In this document: piece by piece, positions 1 to 7,160 of the stretch
How the letters are laid out: the number at the start of each line of letters is the position of its first letter
How positions within the stretch are numbered: position 1 is the first letter of the stretch
Assembly (NCBI GenBank): GCA_030642635.1
Contig: DAOWNK010000107.1
Location: 1-9,653, forward strand
DNA length: 9,653 nucleotides
DNA from: Pirellulales bacterium
Lineage (GTDB): Bacteria > Planctomycetota > Planctomycetia > Pirellulales > Thermoguttaceae
Direction: 5' to 3'
Notes under the pieces: model-generated
The model's database searches: none
The model's input: the letters and a program-made list of their open reading frames with translations, nothing else
Told to the model about the DNA's origin: nothing
Made by a program: the position numbers and the translations under genes

Positions 1-981
1 GAGACGGTCGTGTACGCGAGTGGTCAGATTGCAGGTTGTGTTGATGCGATGTGCAGCCTCCAAGGTCAGGAACGAAGGGTGGCTGGTCTGGTAGCGGACG
101 TTGGGATCGGGGCCGCCGAGTTGGTAGTAGTGGAGGTCGTTCAACAGCAGACAGGCGATAATGAAGATGGCCTGTTCGTCGTCCATGCGGCCGGACTGAA
201 TATCCCGTTCGTAGTAAGGCCGAAGCAGTTCATCTAGCTGCCCGCCGGCTCCGTCGCGGTTATAGGTGCGAGACGCCATGTTGAACCAGGCGATCCACTG
301 ACAGGCCTCGCGGAGCGTGCGGGGAGGATTCTCGATTAGCCGCTCGTTGGCCTCCACCTTTTCCCTGAGGTTCTCACGCAGATCGGGCCAAGTCCCGGCG
401 GCCTCGGTCTCTCGGATGGCTTGTACCGTCCGGCGAATCCAGTTTTGGATGCCCAGAATGACGTCCTCTTCTGCTTGATAGAAGTCGGCCTTATCCGGGC
501 CGTGCCGGTCGCGGCAGTGTCGGACCTTCTCGAGCAGGCCACCCCAGCCCAGTTCCAGGCCGATCTGGTAGTCAGGGGCGAAGTGAGCGTCGTTGCCGAT
601 ACCGTGGATGATGCCGTATTTTTCTTGTTCCGGCTTGAGGTGGGCATAGTCGAATTCCGGCGGCCAGATCGACGGACGCATACGCTTGAGAAAGAACATG
701 TACCGACCGGCCAGAGCGTCCATCGAATCCACATACACCGGGTGATGTTCCATCAGGCTGCGGAAGTTCTTCGCCCAGCCATCCAAGCCGTAAAACGAGC
801 CATCGGGGTGGTTCGGAGTCGGGCGCCAGGTGAAGTGCTCCGGGGGCAGAACCAGACCGTAATCGTCTTCGTTCATGTACCCCAACTTCTGGAGCTTCCG
901 TTCGGTCTGCTCCTGTTTTCTGTGCCGGAGGTGCTCCAAGCGATCGTTATAGGTAAATCGACGGTCCGCAACGCATGTCAT
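1..981 (-). CDS. Glycyl radical enzyme (pyruvate formate-lyase/dehydratase superfamily), N-terminal part, cut by window edge
   Basis: The reading frame is open from ATG at 981 to the left edge, giving 327 residues with no stop. GGAG lies 8 nt upstream of the ATG. Family members are usually about 750-850 residues, so the catalytic Cys loop and the C-terminal Gly-radical loop are outside the window. Motifs matching the PFL/glycerol-dehydratase-like N-terminal barrel are HFAPDYQ (133-139), GWGGLLEKV (145-153), PPRTLREACQW (219-229), GGQLDELLRPYYERDI (246-261), YYQLGGPD (285-292), LEAAHRIN (307-314) and TTRVHD (320-325). The first 130 residues do not resemble any characterised subgroup I know (PFL, choline lyase, propanediol or hydroxyproline dehydratase). 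As a family, these enzymes use a glycyl/thiyl radical to cleave C-C or C-X bonds under anoxia. The gene follows its activase by 22 nt and is last of the operon genes visible. The substrate is unknown; sugar-oxidoreductase neighbours suggest a sugar or polyol derivative. The family call is firm, the substrate is inference. Confidence 0.9.
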   Translation of the reverse strand, partial: MTCVADRRFTYNDRLEHLRHRKQEQTERKLQKLGYMNEDDYGLVLPPEHFTWRPTPNHPDGSFYGLDGWAKNFRSLMEHHPVYVDSMDALAGRYMFFLKRMRPSIWPPEFDYAHLKPEQEKYGIIHGIGNDAHFAPDYQIGLELGWGGLLEKVRHCRDRHGPDKADFYQAEEDVILGIQNWIRRTVQAIRETEAAGTWPDLRENLREKVEANERLIENPPRTLREACQWIAWFNMASRTYNRDGAGGQLDELLRPYYERDIQSGRMDDEQAIFIIACLLLNDLHYYQLGGPDPNVRYQTSHPSFLTLEAAHRINTTCNLTTRVHDRL

Positions 982-1003
982 CTTAGGTACTCCAAACAAT
1001 CGG

Positions 1004-1966
1004 TCAAGAAACGGGGATTCTGCTCTCATACTTGTTGTCTGCGGCTTGCTCGGAAGGCTTCGATCCGGCAATCCGGACCGTAAGGCCTTCGTTGCGAGCC
1101 ACGCAGGCCAATTGCTGCAAGTGCTCGGCCGAAGGCGCCTTGAACTCGGCTGGAGGGGGCTTTAGCCCAAGGCTTTCGTACTTGCCCGATCCTAGCGGAT
1201 GATACGGCAACAACTCGTACTCGATGACGTTTGCAAGAGTGCTCAAGAAGTCGGCGATTGCGGCGATCTGGTCGATTCGGTCGTTCAGTCCCGCGACCAG
1301 CGGGGTACGCACAATCACTGGCTTCCCTTGCTGGTCCAGCCTGCGGAGGTTCTCAAGCACCTGTTCGTTCGATACCCCAGTCCATCGCCGGTGTTCTTGG
1401 TCGTCGAAGATTTTCACGTCGACCAGGAAAAGGTCCACCGTGTGTAGAATCGGCGTTACCCTGGCCCACGGCCAGGCAAGATTCGTGTCCAGTGCGGTAT
1501 GGATGCCTTCGTCCTTGCAGAGCCGGAGAATGTCGCGCGTGAAATCGGGCTGAACCAGCGGTTCCCCCCCGGAAATCGTCGCGCCGCCGCCGGATGACTG
1601 ATAAAACTCGCTATCGGCCAGCACCTCTTGGAGCACCTCTTCGGCGGTCTTCGTCTGGCCCACCAGCACCAGCGATCTGGCATAGCACGTCTGGGCACAA
1701 CGACCGCAGGCCACGCATCGCTCTCGGTGAAAGAGATGCCGACCGTCGGCGATCTGGTGCGCATCGTGCCGGCACGATTCCACACAGGCCCCGCAGCCGA
1801 TACAGCGATCCGGAAACACCTGTAGCTCCGGCTGCTCGTGATACGTCTCGGGGTTGTGACACCAAGCGCATCGCATCTGGCACCCCTTGAGGAACACGGT
1901 CGTGCGAATCCCCGGCCCGTCATGCACCGAGAATCGCTGGATGTGGGTAAGCACGCCGCTGGTCAC
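1004..1966 (-). CDS. Glycyl radical enzyme activating enzyme (radical SAM, PflA-like)
   Basis: This 320-residue protein starts at GTG (1966), which overlaps the upstream gene's TAG as TAGTG; GGAG sits 7 nt upstream. The N-terminus RFSVHDGPGIRTTVFLKGC leads into the radical-SAM cluster motif C29-x3-C33-x2-C36. An insert with two ferredoxin-type [4Fe-4S] motifs follows (C55, C58, C61, C65 and C84, C87, C90, C94). This insert is typical of activases for glycerol-dehydratase-like and benzylsuccinate-synthase-like enzymes and is absent from classical PflA. GGGATISGGEPL is the SAM-binding GGE region, and LPYHPLGSGKYESLG is the usual activase C-terminal motif. About 20 extra residues follow the conserved C-terminus. 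By family knowledge it reductively cleaves SAM and abstracts hydrogen from the partner's glycine. The partner is almost certainly the enzyme encoded 22 nt downstream. Confidence 0.95.
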   Translation of the reverse strand: MTSGVLTHIQRFSVHDGPGIRTTVFLKGCQMRCAWCHNPETYHEQPELQVFPDRCIGCGACVESCRHDAHQIADGRHLFHRERCVACGRCAQTCYARSLVLVGQTKTAEEVLQEVLADSEFYQSSGGGATISGGEPLVQPDFTRDILRLCKDEGIHTALDTNLAWPWARVTPILHTVDLFLVDVKIFDDQEHRRWTGVSNEQVLENLRRLDQQGKPVIVRTPLVAGLNDRIDQIAAIADFLSTLANVIEYELLPYHPLGSGKYESLGLKPPPAEFKAPSAEHLQQLACVARNEGLTVRIAGSKPSEQAADNKYESRIPVS

Positions 1967-3027
1967 TACTGATCTCCACGTGGTTTATTGTCGTTCGGAT
2001 ATTGCAGAGGCAACGAGATATCCCTGCCAGTCTGCGACGAGACGATAGCTGCTTCGATAATTTCCTGTGTGTCGCGGCAGGCGTCCGGGCGGCACAGCGG
2101 GCAGAACTCTTCGTCGGTCGCCAGGCCCCAGAGGAAATGGGCGGTGCCGCTGGACATGTGCGGCTCGGGCTCGGGCGGCTCGATTTCGACGCTCTCTGGC
2201 TGCTCGGCTGTAGTCGTCCACAGCCGGCCACCACCACCCGGCCCCACTGTAACCGAGCCGCGGGTTCCCCAGATCGTGGCCAGGTATCCGGTGGTCGGCC
2301 TGCCTACCTGTGTCCACGAGCCTTCCGCGGTGGCGATTGCCCGCGGGTACGACATCACTACGATGGCGTTGTCCTCGACGGAAAGATCCTCCCGTCCCAG
2401 CCGGCCGGTGACAGCGGTGATCCGCTCCGGCCGTCCCAGCAGCACTCCGGCCAGATTGATGCCGTAGGAGCACAGGTCCATCAGTACGCCGGCCCCGTTC
2501 AACTCCTTGTTGTATAGCCAGTCGCTGAAGTACGAGGAGCACTCTTCTTTCGGTCCGGCATGGCCGGTGCGATGAGTGATTTGATACACATTGCCGAACT
2601 CCGGCCGGGTTGCGATGGCGATCGCCTCTTGGACCTGCGGCCGCCAGACCACCGGCCAATTGATCATCAGTCGCACGCCGGCGTTCTGCGCCGCCTCGAT
2701 CATTCGCTCGGCCCCGGCAAGCGTGGCCGCCATCGGCTTTTCGACCATCACGTGCAGGCCCCGGCCGGCCGCCCAGACGGTCAGGTCTGCGCCAGTGGCG
2801 TTGTCGCAGAACACGTAGATGGCGTCCAATTGTTCCTGCTCGACCATCTCTTTGTAATTCACGTAGGTCGCACAGCCGTGTTTCTCCTTCACCTTGTCCA
2901 ACAAGGGCTGGTTCGGGTCGGCGGCGGCAACCAACTCACCGTTTTCCAGGGCGGTAAGGGCCTCCAGGTTGCCCCACACGTGGTCGTGCGTCAGGCCCAG
3001 CACACCGATACGGAATGTCTTGGTCAT
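1966..3027 (-). CDS. Gfo/Idh/MocA family oxidoreductase (third in operon), cytoplasmic
   Basis: A 353-residue protein starting at ATG 3027, with an AGGA-containing site 5-6 nt upstream and only 7 nt after the MFS stop. The N-terminal Rossmann domain begins RIGVLGLTHDH (residues 6-16). The usual GxGxx(G/A) dinucleotide loop is replaced by G-x-x-G-x-x-H, a variant seen in some planctomycete-type members. The second diagnostic motif, VEKPMAAT, is intact (EKP at 96-98). The C-terminal substrate domain carries NGAGVLMDLCSYGINL (177-192), equivalent to the catalytic D-x3-(H/Y) segment, here D184 and Y188. There is no signal peptide. The family oxidises or reduces sugar and cyclitol hydroxyls with NAD(P). 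Two cysteines near the C-terminus (CPLCRPDAC) are unexplained. It is translationally coupled to the activase by a 1-nt overlap, which links it closely to the radical enzyme. The family is certain; substrate and cofactor preference are unknown. Confidence 0.93.
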   Translation of the reverse strand: MTKTFRIGVLGLTHDHVWGNLEALTALENGELVAAADPNQPLLDKVKEKHGCATYVNYKEMVEQEQLDAIYVFCDNATGADLTVWAAGRGLHVMVEKPMAATLAGAERMIEAAQNAGVRLMINWPVVWRPQVQEAIAIATRPEFGNVYQITHRTGHAGPKEECSSYFSDWLYNKELNGAGVLMDLCSYGINLAGVLLGRPERITAVTGRLGREDLSVEDNAIVVMSYPRAIATAEGSWTQVGRPTTGYLATIWGTRGSVTVGPGGGGRLWTTTAEQPESVEIEPPEPEPHMSSGTAHFLWGLATDEEFCPLCRPDACRDTQEIIEAAIVSSQTGRDISLPLQYPNDNKPRGDQ

Positions 3028-3034
3028 CGTATCC

Positions 3035-4351
3035 TCACAGATTAGAGTTCTTGGTAAGTTTTTTCAGTGTTTCGTCGCGGAACAGCGCGGCCACCAGCGC
3101 AGTGGCCGCCAGCCCGACTCCCGCGGCGGTGTACCAGAACATCGAATAGTCGAGCTTTCCGCCAGCGGGCGTATACCACTCGGAGAGCAATCCGTTCAGT
3201 GGACCGGCAATGAGTGGGCCGATGCCCAGTATCACGAGCATGAAAACGGTCTGCGCGGAGTAGCGGACGTCGGGCGGGGCGATGCGGTCCACGTAGATAA
3301 ATCCGGCTGCGAAGAAGAAGGCAAAGGAGAACCCGTGGATCAACTGCGCCGCCACGATCACTTCCAACGGCAGCCCAACCGTGCCGAAGAAGGCATACTT
3401 CAGAAAATAACAAAAGGCGCCCAACGTAATCACGGTGCGGAAGCCGAGTCGGCTGAGTATCGGGCCGAGCACCGCCAAGGCGAGAATCTCGGCGAACTGG
3501 CCCAGCGACATGGCGGGCATAATGTAGGCGTCGCTCAGCCCGATCGCCGCCAGGAACTTGCTCATCTGCACGAAGTAGAGGCAATGGATGACGCTTACCA
3601 TCAGCGACGCGCACACCAGAATTGCAAAAGAGCGGCGCCGAAACAGCGCAAAGGCCCCGGCGAAAGCGAGTTTGCCCGCCGGTCGGCGTTTCAGCGGCGT
3701 ATGGGGCAGGCCGAACCAACAAAACACCGCGTAAGCAACTGAGATCACGCCGGCGACCCGTACCGAGTCGATCATCCTGGCCGGGGCGTCGGGCAATTCC
3801 TGGCCGGTGAAAAAGGGCGGCAGCCAGCGGAATTCCAGCCCCGTTTGCAGCCAGACCATGGGAAACACCCACGCCACGGTGATCCACGCAATCGTGCCCA
3901 TCGCCCGCACGCCCGGAAACTGCCGCTTCGGGTCCGACAAGTGGGCCAGCGCCAGCGAGTTGGTCAGCGAAAGCGTTGGCACGTAGGCGATAGCATAGGC
4001 AATCGACAGCCACAGCCAAGCGGTATAGGTCGTCTGGTAGGCGGTGACGAACTTGATCACGCCGCCGACGGCCAAGAGCACAGCCAAACACCGGTGGGGA
4101 GCGAAGTAGCGGTCGGCAAGCTGACCGGCAATGAACGGCGCGGCGATCGCGCCGATCGCGCCGGCCACGGCGATGATCATACCGATCTGGAAATCGCTGA
4201 ACCCCAGCCCGCCAACGGCCCGATCCGCGGATAGGAATCTTGCCGCAATCGGCAACCAGAGACCGTACACCGCATACTGCAGGAACATCATCACATACAG
4301 TCGCGGATCGATGCGATGCAACGTATCGGCCGTATTGGCATCCGTTGTCAT
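3035..4351 (-). CDS. MFS permease, nucleoside:H+ symporter-like
   Basis: A 438-residue, strongly hydrophobic protein with about twelve predicted membrane helices and polar ends. The start is ATG 4351, 3 nt after the preceding TGA. No strong Shine-Dalgarno lies at the usual distance (GAGG is about 11 nt away), so translation probably depends on coupling. Residues after position 50 (FQIGMIIAVAGAIGAIAAPF, then IAGQLADRYF) match the MFS loop 2-3 signature. HGFSFAFFFAAGFIYVDR followed by RYSAQ matches the NupG/XapB-type nucleoside symporter family C-terminal half. In planctomycete-like genomes, such permeases often sit with sugar oxidoreductases, so the cargo may be a sugar or glycoside rather than a nucleoside. 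It acts in the cytoplasmic membrane and presumably imports the substrate of the operon. The fold and family are well supported; the cargo is inferred from context. Confidence 0.9.
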   Translation of the reverse strand: MTTDANTADTLHRIDPRLYVMMFLQYAVYGLWLPIAARFLSADRAVGGLGFSDFQIGMIIAVAGAIGAIAAPFIAGQLADRYFAPHRCLAVLLAVGGVIKFVTAYQTTYTAWLWLSIAYAIAYVPTLSLTNSLALAHLSDPKRQFPGVRAMGTIAWITVAWVFPMVWLQTGLEFRWLPPFFTGQELPDAPARMIDSVRVAGVISVAYAVFCWFGLPHTPLKRRPAGKLAFAGAFALFRRRSFAILVCASLMVSVIHCLYFVQMSKFLAAIGLSDAYIMPAMSLGQFAEILALAVLGPILSRLGFRTVITLGAFCYFLKYAFFGTVGLPLEVIVAAQLIHGFSFAFFFAAGFIYVDRIAPPDVRYSAQTVFMLVILGIGPLIAGPLNGLLSEWYTPAGGKLDYSMFWYTAAGVGLAATALVAALFRDETLKKLTKNSNL

Positions 4352-4354
4352 GAG

Positions 4355-5599
4355 TCACGCAACCTCATAGTGATCGTCGATCCGCCTTTGATATTCGCGC
4401 AGCGCACCGCCGGCGACTTCCTCGACCTCAACACGCCGGCCGGCCCGGGCCGACTCCAGAACCGCATAGGCGCAGGCCAGATTCATCAGGCCTTCACGGC
4501 CACTGGTCTCCGGCTGGCAGCGCCGGCGGACCGCCTCGAGCCAATCGTATTGTGTCAGTGCGAACGCGTCGTCCAATCCCATGGGAAAATCCTTTTGCTT
4601 TCGCGCCGCCTCGGCGCCTTCCTGATACAACGCCTCCAACTCGGCGGCCGATCCATCGTCGAAAGTAACGTCCGTGCCCGAAATTCGGCCGGCGGAGCCG
4701 TAGAACACGGCGCCCGCGCCTAATTGCGTCGGTCCGCCGTGACCGGCCCAGCTTGCCAGCAGGTTGCCCGTCACGCCGTGGTTCGCCTCGAACGTTGCGT
4801 AGACCGTGTCGTCGGCGTCGCAGTCGATCCGCTCGGTCACGTTACCCCGCTCGTCAAGCGTGATGCGGACCGGTTCCAGGATTGCCGTGCGGGCCTGGAC
4901 ATTCTTGACTTCCCCGGCGAGGTAGCGGATCAGGTCGAAGCGATGCACGCCCACGTCCAACGCGATCCCGCCCGCTTCGATCCGTCGATGCCGCCACGGC
5001 GTTTCGGCAACGATCCGGTCGGGCGCCCACCGTGCGCCGACGCCGCCCATCAGCACCATCTCGAGCCGGCCGCATTTGGCCGTCTCGAACAACCAGCGGA
5101 GATGCCGCGCAGCCGGCGCGAAACGTCCGCTCTGAAACACGCCCAACACGAGGTCCCGCGACTCGGCCTCTTCGCACATCCGCCGGGCGGCGCGGACCGT
5201 GACGGCCATGGGCTTTTCGGTCAGCAGGTCCTTGCCGTGTTCCAGCGCCGCTGCCGCGACTTGGTGGTGCAGCGCGTGGACGGTAAAATCGTTGACCGCG
5301 TCGATCGGGGCCTCGGCAATCATCCGATGAAAATCAGTATAGACCTCAACCTCGACGTCGTCCTGAAAGTCGGACAGGTACTCGTCGCCAACGGCCAGCG
5401 GATCTTCCGGCGCGTCGCTCACCGCCGGTCGCTGCGCCGGGCCTTCGCCGCGGCGAACGTACATCCGTGCCTCGTCGGCCTCCAACGAACACAGGGCCGT
5501 GATACGGAAGTCGTCCACTCCGGCCTCCCGCAGCATGCGATACCCCCGCAGGTGCGCCGCCAAAATCCGCCCACAACCAACAATACCGATGCGAATCAT
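4355..5599 (-). CDS. Gfo/Idh/MocA family oxidoreductase (second in operon), cytoplasmic
   Basis: A 414-residue protein starting at ATG 5599, with a strong AGGAGG 9 nt upstream; the AGG of that site shares bases with the TAG stop of the preceding gene. The Rossmann start is MIRIGIVGCGRI, with the classic glycine loop at G5-G10. LLTEKPMAV holds the EKP motif at 128-130. The substrate-domain motif GGIALDVGVHRFDL (210-223) has both catalytic-type residues D215 and H219. An insertion of about 30 residues (roughly 45-80, rich in E, D and P) between the first Rossmann strands makes it longer than the usual 340-390. There is no signal peptide, so it is cytoplasmic. By family it performs NAD(P)-dependent oxidation or reduction of a sugar, sugar acid or inositol hydroxyl. 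It ends 3 nt before the permease gene. The exact reaction cannot be read from the sequence. Confidence 0.93.
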   Translation of the reverse strand: MIRIGIVGCGRILAAHLRGYRMLREAGVDDFRITALCSLEADEARMYVRRGEGPAQRPAVSDAPEDPLAVGDEYLSDFQDDVEVEVYTDFHRMIAEAPIDAVNDFTVHALHHQVAAAALEHGKDLLTEKPMAVTVRAARRMCEEAESRDLVLGVFQSGRFAPAARHLRWLFETAKCGRLEMVLMGGVGARWAPDRIVAETPWRHRRIEAGGIALDVGVHRFDLIRYLAGEVKNVQARTAILEPVRITLDERGNVTERIDCDADDTVYATFEANHGVTGNLLASWAGHGGPTQLGAGAVFYGSAGRISGTDVTFDDGSAAELEALYQEGAEAARKQKDFPMGLDDAFALTQYDWLEAVRRRCQPETSGREGLMNLACAYAVLESARAGRRVEVEEVAGGALREYQRRIDDHYEVA

Positions 5600-5612
5600 G
5601 CGACCGTTCCTC

Positions 5613-6953
5613 CTACACGAACTTCGTCACGCCAGGGACAGCCACCGGGTACTTGCCGTTTTTGTCGGGCAGTGTGGGCGGGTCGGCGTCCCAGGCGTAG
5701 CGTTCCGGCGACAGGTCCTGCTTGGAGCTGACTATCTCGTCCCAAGTAATCTCCTGGCCAGTGTAGCCGACCATCCGGCCAAGAATGCCGATCAAGGTGC
5801 TCTGGCACATGTAATGGCCGTTGTTGATCGGCTTGCCCGCGCGGATCGAGGCGAACAACTCGTCCTGTTCGATCTGGTGCATCCCTCTGCCGCTTTCGCG
5901 GGGCCAGTGCCGTTTGGTTTTGTGGCGCCAGTTGGTCTCGCCCTCGATGACGTGCTTTTGCAGATCGCAGCGGCCTTTTGTGCCCAGGAGAATCTCCGAG
6001 TACTCGTTGTAGCAGCCGGACTGCTGGCGGGTGAAGGCGTACATCCGCACGCCATTGGCATACTCGTAGACCACTGCGTGATGGTCGAAGATGTCGCCGT
6101 ACTTCGGATCGGTGCGGACCTGCCGGCCGCTGAGCGCCCAGGCGCTGGCCGGTGGCTCGTCGTGCATCGCCCAGGACATTTTGTCCAGGCCGTGTACATG
6201 TTGCTCGACGTTGAAGTCGCCGGACAGCCAGATGAAGTAGTACCAGTTGCGTATCTGGAAATCCATTTCGGTCCACTCCGGCTTACGGCCGCGGTGCCAA
6301 ACGGGACAGCGATTGGCGGTGGCCTGCATTGCGACGATATCGCCGATGGCCCCGTCGTGCACCCGCTTGATCGTTTCCCGGATGCCGGGGTTGTACCGCC
6401 AGCAAAGCCCCGAGACCAAGCTGAGACCCTTCTTTTTGGCTTCCTCGCAAGTGGCCAGGACGCTGCGTACTCCGGTCGCGTCGACGCCCACCGGCTTCTC
6501 GGCGAAGACGTGTTTGCCGGCGTCCACACACGCCTTCAGATGCTTCGGGCGGAAGTGCGGCGGCGAGGCCAACAGCACCACGTCCACACCGCTGGCGATC
6601 AACTTCTCGTATCCGTCGAACCCGTCGAAACAATGGCCGTCATCGACGGCCACCTGGTCAGGCTTCATCTTCTTCAGCCTTGCCCGGCTGTTTTGCAACC
6701 GGTCGCCGAAGGCGTCGGCCATGGCCACGAGCTTGGCGCCCCGGTCGGCGTTCAACGCATTGACGGCCGCGCCGCTACCCCGGCTGCCGCAGCCAACCAG
6801 CCCGACTCTCAACGTGTCATCACCCGCGGCATGGGCGCTTCGACTAATGGCCAAGCTGCCGGCCATTACCGCGGGGATCATGGTGGTTGAAGTCCTCAAA
6901 AAATCGCGTCGCGACGGTCGTGTGGCCGTTTGTAACTCGTTCGGTTTAGGCAT
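5613..6953 (-). CDS. Tat-exported Gfo/Idh/MocA family oxidoreductase, first gene of the operon
   Basis: I chose ATG 6953 (446 residues) because AAAGGAG lies 5 nt upstream and this places the twin-arginine leader correctly; a longer frame to 7016 would bury the ribosome site inside the gene. Residues 14-20 read SRRDFLR, a canonical Tat motif with R15-R16. A hydrophobic stretch and an A-x-A site (AHA, 40-42) follow, so export in folded form with bound NAD(P) is likely. The Rossmann loop RVGLVGCGSRGSG starts at 49, EKP is at 152-154, and GDFNVEQHVHGLDKM (245-259) is the substrate-domain motif of the large secreted subfamily. It resembles proteins abundant in planctomycetes and relatives. A periplasmic role on a glycoside or sugar before uptake by the operon's permease is inferred from export. 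The substrate is unknown. Confidence 0.93.
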   Translation of the reverse strand: MPKPNELQTATRPSRRDFLRTSTTMIPAVMAGSLAISRSAHAAGDDTLRVGLVGCGSRGSGAAVNALNADRGAKLVAMADAFGDRLQNSRARLKKMKPDQVAVDDGHCFDGFDGYEKLIASGVDVVLLASPPHFRPKHLKACVDAGKHVFAEKPVGVDATGVRSVLATCEEAKKKGLSLVSGLCWRYNPGIRETIKRVHDGAIGDIVAMQATANRCPVWHRGRKPEWTEMDFQIRNWYYFIWLSGDFNVEQHVHGLDKMSWAMHDEPPASAWALSGRQVRTDPKYGDIFDHHAVVYEYANGVRMYAFTRQQSGCYNEYSEILLGTKGRCDLQKHVIEGETNWRHKTKRHWPRESGRGMHQIEQDELFASIRAGKPINNGHYMCQSTLIGILGRMVGYTGQEITWDEIVSSKQDLSPERYAWDADPPTLPDKNGKYPVAVPGVTKFV

Positions 6954-7019
6954 GATGGCTCCTTTGCATGGGTACATAATTAAGGGCATCCTGGAAATTC
7001 GGACATCCGTGCCCAATAC

Positions 7020-7044
7020 AATTCAATTCCTATCCTATTGAATT
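7020..7044. promoter_or_regulatory. Candidate operator: inverted repeat AATTCAAT-N9-ATTGAATT
   Basis: Perfect 8-bp arms at 7020-7027 and 7037-7044 are separated by 9 nt. The repeat is AT-rich against a GC-rich background. It covers the predicted start point and the downstream half of the -10 box of the operon promoter, a position typical of repressor sites. Which protein would bind is not known; the adjacent XylR-like regulator is one candidate, although AraC-type domains usually prefer direct repeats. Confidence 0.4.
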
Positions 7045-7070
7045 CTCCGCTATGCAGTAACCGGTGTCAA
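7042..7070 (-). promoter_or_regulatory. Promoter of the six-gene operon
   Basis: On the minus strand TTGACA (7070-7065) is a perfect sigma-70 -35 box. A 17-nt spacer separates it from GAGAAT (7047-7042), which matches four of six -10 positions. Transcription would start near 7035, leaving a leader of about 80 nt before ATG 6953. In that leader, GGGCA (7014-7010) and TGCCC (6988-6984) could pair in a weak 5-bp stem. No experimental support; based on consensus match and position. Confidence 0.6.
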
Positions 7071-7079
7071 TGGAATAAC
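7052..7079. repeat. Candidate AraC-type direct repeat ATGNANTAAC
   Basis: ATGCAGTAAC (7052-7061) and ATGGAATAAC (7070-7079) match at 8 of 10 positions and are spaced 18 bp start to start. They flank the operon's -35 box. AraC/XylR-family proteins commonly bind two direct half-sites at about this spacing, so this could be the regulator's own site. A chance match cannot be excluded. Confidence 0.3.
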
Positions 7080-7098
7080 GCGCAAAAAACGTAAGGGT

Positions 7099-7126
7099 TT
7101 GCGTCGCGCCGTCCGGATGCTATAAT
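7099..7126 (+). promoter_or_regulatory. Promoter of the XylR-like regulator gene
   Basis: A perfect TATAAT at 7121-7126 is preceded by TGC (7118-7120), forming an extended -10. A weak -35, TTGCGT (7099-7104), lies 16 nt upstream. The start would be near 7133, giving a leader of about 28 nt that holds AAGGAGGT at 7148-7155. The extended -10 would compensate for the poor -35. Confidence 0.7.
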
Positions 7127-7160
7127 CGACCAGTGCATCCAGCGTCGAAGGAGGTGGAAA

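Noticed and set aside
421..1083. 220-residue plus-strand open frame
   Set aside because: It lies antisense to the glycyl radical enzyme, whose frame shows clear family motifs. It has no recognisable domain; long antisense frames are expected in GC-rich genes.
3042..4358. 438-residue minus-strand frame, shifted relative to the permease
   Set aside because: Arg-rich and low in membrane character, it overlaps the MFS gene completely in another frame; the true frame has about twelve hydrophobic helices.
5499..6890. 463-residue plus-strand open frame across two oxidoreductase genes
   Set aside because: It spans the junction of two well-supported minus-strand genes on the opposite strand, with no domain pattern. 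It is a third-position GC shadow.
6954..7016. Upstream extension of the Tat oxidoreductase to ATG 7016
   Set aside because: It would place the AAAGGAG site inside the coding region and push the twin-arginine motif about 35 residues in. ATG 6953 fits both signals.
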